From the NCBI RefSeq assembly GCF_000577275.2, contig NZ_HG916852.1, forward strand, positions 2,049,001 through 2,113,000: 64,000 bases of DNA, in the 5' to 3' direction. Position numbers and translations under genes: made by a program. Below the pieces are notes generated by a model, which searched no databases, was not told where the DNA came from, and worked only from the letters and a program-made list of their open reading frames with translations. Of this stretch, positions 60,802 through 64,000 are shown one piece after another (the first letter of the stretch is position 1; every line of letters starts with the position of its first letter). The DNA comes from Rhizobium favelukesii (GTDB lineage Bacteria; Pseudomonadota; Alphaproteobacteria; Rhizobiales; Rhizobiaceae).

Positions 60802-61260
60802 TCAGACGATGACCGGCATCAGGAAGCGGACGAATTCAGATTCCTTCGCGACGGAGCTGTTCTTCTCTAGCCGCGGAAAGGTCCTTTCGCACACCGTGTT
60901 GCCCTGGTTGCCGCCAAGCAGCGTTACCGTCGTGCTCGTCCAGGCGACCACGAAGCCGACATGGCCGTTGCCTTTGGGCCCAGCTCTGGTCGGTGAAGGG
61001 CGGCGCATAGCGGCGAACCGCGGTGGCGCCCGGCTGCGGGTCTTGCCGCACATGAAACTGCTTTTGCTTGTCCCGGAAGAAGGAGCGGGCGCCCGGATGG
61101 TCGGTGCCCATGTGGCAGCTTGTGACGAGGAGTAGTTCACGAAAGCCGCGCACACCTTGAGGTCATTGAGGATGTGCGGGTTCTCTCCGGGATCAGGCCA
61201 TTGGCTGCGTTCACGCGCTGGAAGGGCCGCCACGCGGCGGGCGATGGTCATCCAGTCCTT
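60802..61260 (-). pseudogene. Frameshifted peptidoglycan-amidase-like (TIGR02594/CHAP-type) gene
   Basis: On the minus strand one frame gives DPGENPHILNDLKVCAAFVN (about 61130-61190). A second gives LLLVTSCHMGTDHPGARSFF and FRDKQKQFHVRQDPQPGATA (about 61000-61130). The first frame returns with GHVGFVVAWTSTTVTLLGGN and QGNTVCERTFPRLEKNSSVA to a stop at 60802. The pieces join in the order of the TIGR02594 family, in which GHVGFV and LGGNQGN are hallmarks. At least two frameshifts make it non-functional. Decayed sequence extends up to about 61480. Confidence 0.5.
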
Positions 61261-61484
61261 GCGTGGTCGATGCCGCCGACGACGCAACGTCGATGGACGC
61301 ACCCGCCAGCGCTGCCTTTCCGGCATCCTCGTTAGGAACGATCGCGAAGCTGCCGTCGTCGCCGATGGCGAGACGTGCCCTTGCGGATATTGGCCGCATT
61401 GCAATCGCGCCGGGAGCGGGAGCCGCCTTCGCGGATTTCGTCGCGGTCTGTACAGAGGATCGTCTCCGGCGCGATTGCGCGGGC

Positions 61485-61901
61485 GTGGACGAATGGTCCG
61501 GGCGCGCCGGCTACCGGCGGGGTAGGGCTGTCCATGTTGGCAACGGGCGGCGTGCTTGGCAAAGCTTCTCGGCCGTCTGGCCGGTTGTCATGTTTTTCGC
61601 TTCCAACATTTTCATGACCTTTGCGTGGTATGGACATCTCAAGCACAAGGGCACGGCGCTGTTCATTGCCATCGTCGTCAGCTGGGCGATCGCCTTCTTC
61701 GAATACTGCCTTGCCGTGCCGGCCAACCGCATCGGTTCGGTGGTCTACTCGACGGCGCAGCTGAAGACGATGCAGGAAGTGATCACGCTGCTCGTCTTCT
61801 CCGGTTTCTCGGTGTTCTGGCTCGGCGAAACCCTGACCTGGAACCACGTGATCGGCTTTGCCCTGATCGCGATCGGCGCATCCTTCATCTTCCGCGGCTA
61901 A
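61485..61901 (+). CDS. DUF486/DMT-type small membrane protein, start uncertain
   Basis: The supported part is 61570-61901: WPVVMFFASNIFMTFAWYGH, then FFEYCLAVPANRIGSVVYST, AQLKTMQEVITLLVFSGFSV and HVIGFALIAIGASFIFRG, giving four membrane helices of the DUF486 family. That family normally has about 115 residues starting just before the first helix, but no ATG exists there. GTG at 61485 gives 138 residues with an odd N-terminus, and the first ATG at 61590 cuts into helix 1. A frameshift or an altered start near 61540-61560 is possible, since the sequence before it is decayed. Confidence 0.65.
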   Translation: MDEWSGRAGYRRGRAVHVGNGRRAWQSFSAVWPVVMFFASNIFMTFAWYGHLKHKGTALFIAIVVSWAIAFFEYCLAVPANRIGSVVYSTAQLKTMQEVITLLVFSGFSVFWLGETLTWNHVIGFALIAIGASFIFRG

Positions 61902-61989
61902 CGGTCTGGAATTGCGGGCGACTTAACGGGCGGAATCGTCCCGGTCTCAGCGCGACAAGCCGATGCCGTTCCTGCACGCCCAGACAGAT

Positions 61990-62322
61990 CTACCGCTCCA
62001 CGAAGCCGCGCAGGCGTTCGAGCGCGGCGTCCCATTGTCGCGAGACGCTGTCGAGATAGGCGCGCATCTCGCCGATCCGATCGGGTTGGAAGGCGTAATG
62101 GCTTTCCCGCCCGACTTTGGCGGAGCGGACCAGGCCGGCCTGTTCCAGCACGTGCAGATGCTTCGTCACCGCCTGCCGGCTGAGTGCGGTCCCGACGGAA
62201 AGCCCTGATATCGAGCGTTCGCGCCCGTCGCTGAGGGTCGTCAGCAGCGACAGGCGCGTCGGGTCCCCCAGCGCGGCGAACAGGATTGCCGCGTTCGCGC
62301 GGTGGAATTCGACGTTAGCGAT
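61990..62322 (-). CDS. ArsR-family regulator with no canonical start codon
   Basis: The frame encodes VEFHRANAAILFAALGDPTR, LSLLTTLSDGRERSISGLSV, GTALSRQAVTKHLHVLEQAG, LVRSAKVGRESHYAFQPDRI and a C-terminal helix to 61990, a complete ArsR winged-helix domain of about 110 residues. Upstream, the frame is closed by TGA about 25 nt before, and no ATG, GTG or TTG lies in between. ATC at 62322 in the context ATCGCTAACGTC stands where ATG would be expected. That point overlaps the TAA of the SRPBCC gene. It could be a rare ATC start with coupling or a mutated start. Usually ArsR precedes SRPBCC; here it follows it. Confidence 0.7.
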   Translation of the reverse strand: MANVEFHRANAAILFAALGDPTRLSLLTTLSDGRERSISGLSVGTALSRQAVTKHLHVLEQAGLVRSAKVGRESHYAFQPDRIGEMRAYLDSVSRQWDAALERLRGFVER

Positions 62323-62761
62323 CGACGTATTCCTCGATGTTTTTCATCTGTTCGGCCCAGCCGCCGTCGTTCATGCGGAAGGCTTCCTCGCGGCGATGCG
62401 GCGGGACCTTGTCGAAACCCGATTCCGTGACGGTCAGGCGCGAGCCCGATGACGTCGGCTCCAGACGAAACTCGACCAGGGTCGGCGGCTCGCCGGAGTA
62501 GTCGACATCGGGATCGATGGCGTAGGGATGCCAGGTGAAGGAAAACAGTTCGGGCTCTTCCATGCGCTTGACGGTCGCCTGCCAGCGAATGTGCTCGTAG
62601 CCGGGGTAGGTGATGTGACCGGTCGAATTCTCGCCCGGCACGAAGGGGCCGTCCAGCTGGACGCGGAACCATTCGCCGAATTCGCGGTGATCGGTGATGG
62701 CTTTCCAGACGCGCTCGACCGGCGCATTCAGTTCGATGATCTTCTCAATGCGGTCAGACAT
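62315..62761 (-). CDS. SRPBCC/AHSA1-family protein
   Basis: The 148-residue protein begins MSDRIEKIIELNAPVERVWK, the AHSA1-type START domain. It continues TDHREFGEWFRVQLDGPFVP, HIRWQATVKRMEEPELFSFT and TLVEFRLEPTSSGSRLTVTE. Such proteins are often encoded with ArsR regulators and respond to stress or act on small hydrophobic ligands. ATG at 62761 gives the domain boundary; the longer frame to 62929 has no support. It overlaps the start region of the ArsR gene by 8 nt. Confidence 0.88.
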   Translation of the reverse strand: MSDRIEKIIELNAPVERVWKAITDHREFGEWFRVQLDGPFVPGENSTGHITYPGYEHIRWQATVKRMEEPELFSFTWHPYAIDPDVDYSGEPPTLVEFRLEPTSSGSRLTVTESGFDKVPPHRREEAFRMNDGGWAEQMKNIEEYVDR

Positions 62762-62832
62762 ATCAGCAACCTCCTGGTTGCCTTTTAAATCGCATATTCG
62801 CGATGAATTGGCAACCAAAAAGTTGCGAATTG

Positions 62833-63225
62833 TTACCCGAGGATGTCGTAGATGCGGAAGATGAAGCTGACCTGATAGACCAGATTGAGCCAGACAAAGG
62901 CCGTGTGGAAGCGGCGGTTTGCGGTCCATGCGGCGATGAGGCAGAGGATGACATAGACGATGTTGCGCGCCGGATACTCCCAGCCGATGGAGTGGATGTG
63001 GTCAGCGCCCTTGATCGCAGTGTCGACGATGTCGACAGCGTAGGTGAGGGCGAGCGTGCCGAAGAACCAGCGCCGGCGGGAGTGTACGGCATAGGGCTTG
63101 GCCTTTCCCGGATGCTGGATGATACCAGCGATGCCGGTCAGCAGCCGCGCAAGGCTCAGCGAGATTACCATCCCCATCACCACCTTGATGTGGAGAAAGA
63201 CCTCCGGCGAGGCGACCGATTCCAT
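62833..63225 (-). CDS. Small integral membrane protein of unknown function
   Basis: The 130-residue protein has four hydrophobic segments: VFLHIKVVMGMVISLSLARL, GTLALTYAVDIVDTAI, NIVYVILCLIAAWTA and TAFVWLNLVYQVSFIFRIYD. It has conserved-looking His and Arg residues in the loops (HSRRRWFFG, HIHSIGWEYPAR). No family function is recognised. It lies 3 nt downstream of a thioesterase gene on the same strand and is probably co-transcribed with it. Confidence 0.72.
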   Translation of the reverse strand: MESVASPEVFLHIKVVMGMVISLSLARLLTGIAGIIQHPGKAKPYAVHSRRRWFFGTLALTYAVDIVDTAIKGADHIHSIGWEYPARNIVYVILCLIAAWTANRRFHTAFVWLNLVYQVSFIFRIYDILG

Positions 63226-63228
63226 GGC

Positions 63229-63615
63229 CTACTCCGCGGGAACCGGCTTGGGCTTTCCGCTCTCGTCGAGCGCAACCATGATGAAAGTCGCCGCTGTCAC
63301 CTTTTCCATGTTGTTGTAGCGGGCGCGCGTGGCCCAAGCCTCGACCGAGAGCATGATCGAGGTGCGGCCGACGGCTTCGATCGTCGTATAGACCGACAGT
63401 GTATCGCCGATCTTCACCGGCAGGGCGAAGGCCATCTCCTTGACGGCCGCAGTGACGACACGGCCCTTGGCGCGCTCGGAGGCGGTGATGCCCGAGGCAA
63501 GGTCCATCTGTGCCATGACCCAGCCACCGAAAATGTCACCCGCCGGATTGGCATCGGCGGGCATCGCCACGGTGCGAAGGGTCAGCGCGCCACTCGGCTT
63601 GGCGTTGTCGGTCAT
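63229..63615 (-). CDS. Acyl-CoA thioesterase, YciA-like hotdog fold
   Basis: The 128-residue protein has the hotdog active-site helix DANPAGDIFGGWVMAQMDLA with the conserved Asn and Asp. VTAAVKEMAFALPVKIGDTL and ARYNNMEKVTAATFIMVALD follow, as in YciA/cytosolic acyl-CoA hydrolases. It would cleave medium- or short-chain acyl-CoA. ATG at 63615 (MTDNAKPSGALTL) follows GAGGAACC; the longer frame from 63732 is unlikely. It leads a two-gene unit with the membrane protein. Confidence 0.88.
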   Translation of the reverse strand: MTDNAKPSGALTLRTVAMPADANPAGDIFGGWVMAQMDLASGITASERAKGRVVTAAVKEMAFALPVKIGDTLSVYTTIEAVGRTSIMLSVEAWATRARYNNMEKVTAATFIMVALDESGKPKPVPAE

Positions 63616-63933
63616 GCAAGGTTCCTCTTCAGCATATGGATAGCGATTCCGAAGGACCGTAGCGCAGATGCCGTTGAAGCGAAACGCGGCCCTGTCGAGA
63701 GACGGTGCGTTGGCCGCCGCACCTGCTACCATAGTTCTATGAGATCTTACCTAGCGCGGTTTGCACGGGTCGTGGCTTGTCAATAAAAATCAATGCTTTG
63801 CCTTGGAAATATGCGGTGGTGGCGAAAGTGCTCACGCAGCGGCAGTTCAGTAAACTCTAATTAAAATTCACGATCCGGTAAGGCTCGCATTGCAGTATTT
63901 GACTATTCTCAAATTCTGAACTGCCGGGGCTCA
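63616..63933. promoter_or_regulatory. Divergent intergenic region before the chemoreceptor-like gene
   Basis: No gene is seen in these 318 nt. They separate the minus-strand thioesterase from the plus-strand chemoreceptor-like start and must hold both promoters. The part 63780-63900 is AT-rich with several A and T runs. Confidence 0.4.
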
Positions 63934-64000
63934 ATGCGTAACGTCAAGATTTCCACTCGCCTCTATTCTCTCGTGGGGCTGGCGCTGACCATTCTGGTGC
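63934..64000 (+). CDS. Probable methyl-accepting chemotaxis protein, first 22 codons
   Basis: ATG at 63934 opens MRNVKISTRLYSLVGLALTI and then LV before the window ends. A short basic cytoplasmic head followed by a hydrophobic helix with KISTRL is the usual N-terminus of rhizobial chemoreceptors. No signalling domain is visible, so the call rests on this short stretch. Confidence 0.45.
   Translation, partial: MRNVKISTRLYSLVGLALTILV

Overview
The window is GC-rich alphaproteobacterial chromosome, almost certainly from the Rhizobiaceae; gene content and order look most like Sinorhizobium/Ensifer or a close relative. The markers are an aerobic (CobN/CobO type) cobalamin pathway, the acpXL-lpxXL cluster for the very-long-chain fatty acid of rhizobial lipid A, a Zur-type znu locus, and small palindromic repeats of the rhizobial kind. 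The genus is an inference, since no 16S or other typing locus is present. No tRNA, rRNA or CRISPR array was seen.

Layout. 1-707: 5' part of an OpuAC-type betaine-binding protein. 1270-17949: cobalamin genes in three blocks: cobQ (convergent with a ClC channel gene); a cobalamin riboswitch, a 28-codon ORF, then cobP-cobW-cobN-cobO; and cobE, a nucleoside hydrolase, then cobA-cobB-cobC-cobD. A TauE/SafE membrane protein gene lies between the blocks. 18122-23508: acpXL, a FabZ-like dehydratase, two ketosynthase-like proteins (one without the nucleophilic Cys), an MDR dehydrogenase and lpxXL. 23695-30780: a PAS protein, an AraC/SRPBCC/VOC group, gnd, a complete IS701-like element with CTAG target duplication, an isochorismatase-like hydrolase and a LacI regulator. 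31235-42951: a carbohydrate regulon of CUT1 ABC transporter, GH2 beta-mannosidase, isomerase/epimerase, Gfo/Idh/MocA oxidoreductase, aldo/keto reductase and GH43 enzyme. 43115-48094: RcnB-like protein, a COG0523 metal GTPase with an overlapping CxCxxC microprotein gene, and znuA/znuC-znuB-zur with Zur-box-like sites.

48095-64000 is more mixed: decayed ORFs, gamma-carbonic-anhydrase-like and FAH-family genes, a tyrosine integrase abutting dusA, a cold shock gene, uvrB with a long tail containing palindromic repeats, a DHFR-like gene, an MFS transporter, at least two frameshifted genes, a DUF486 membrane protein, SRPBCC and ArsR genes (the latter with no canonical start codon), a thioesterase, and the first codons of a probable chemoreceptor.

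How the genes work together: cobA makes precorrin-2; cobB and cobN act at ring amidation and cobalt insertion; cobO, cobQ, cobC, cobD and cobP finish and adenosylate the lower part of the molecule. Two COG0523 GTPases sit under different metal signals: CobW under the B12 riboswitch, the other under a Zur-box-like site. Best leads for something undescribed: the riboswitch-controlled micro-ORF coupled to cobP, the Cys-less ketosynthase partner in the C28 fatty acid cluster, the CxCxxC microprotein coupled to an NKxG-type COG0523 GTPase, and the beta-mannosidase/GH43 regulon with an oxidoreductase plus epimerase pair.
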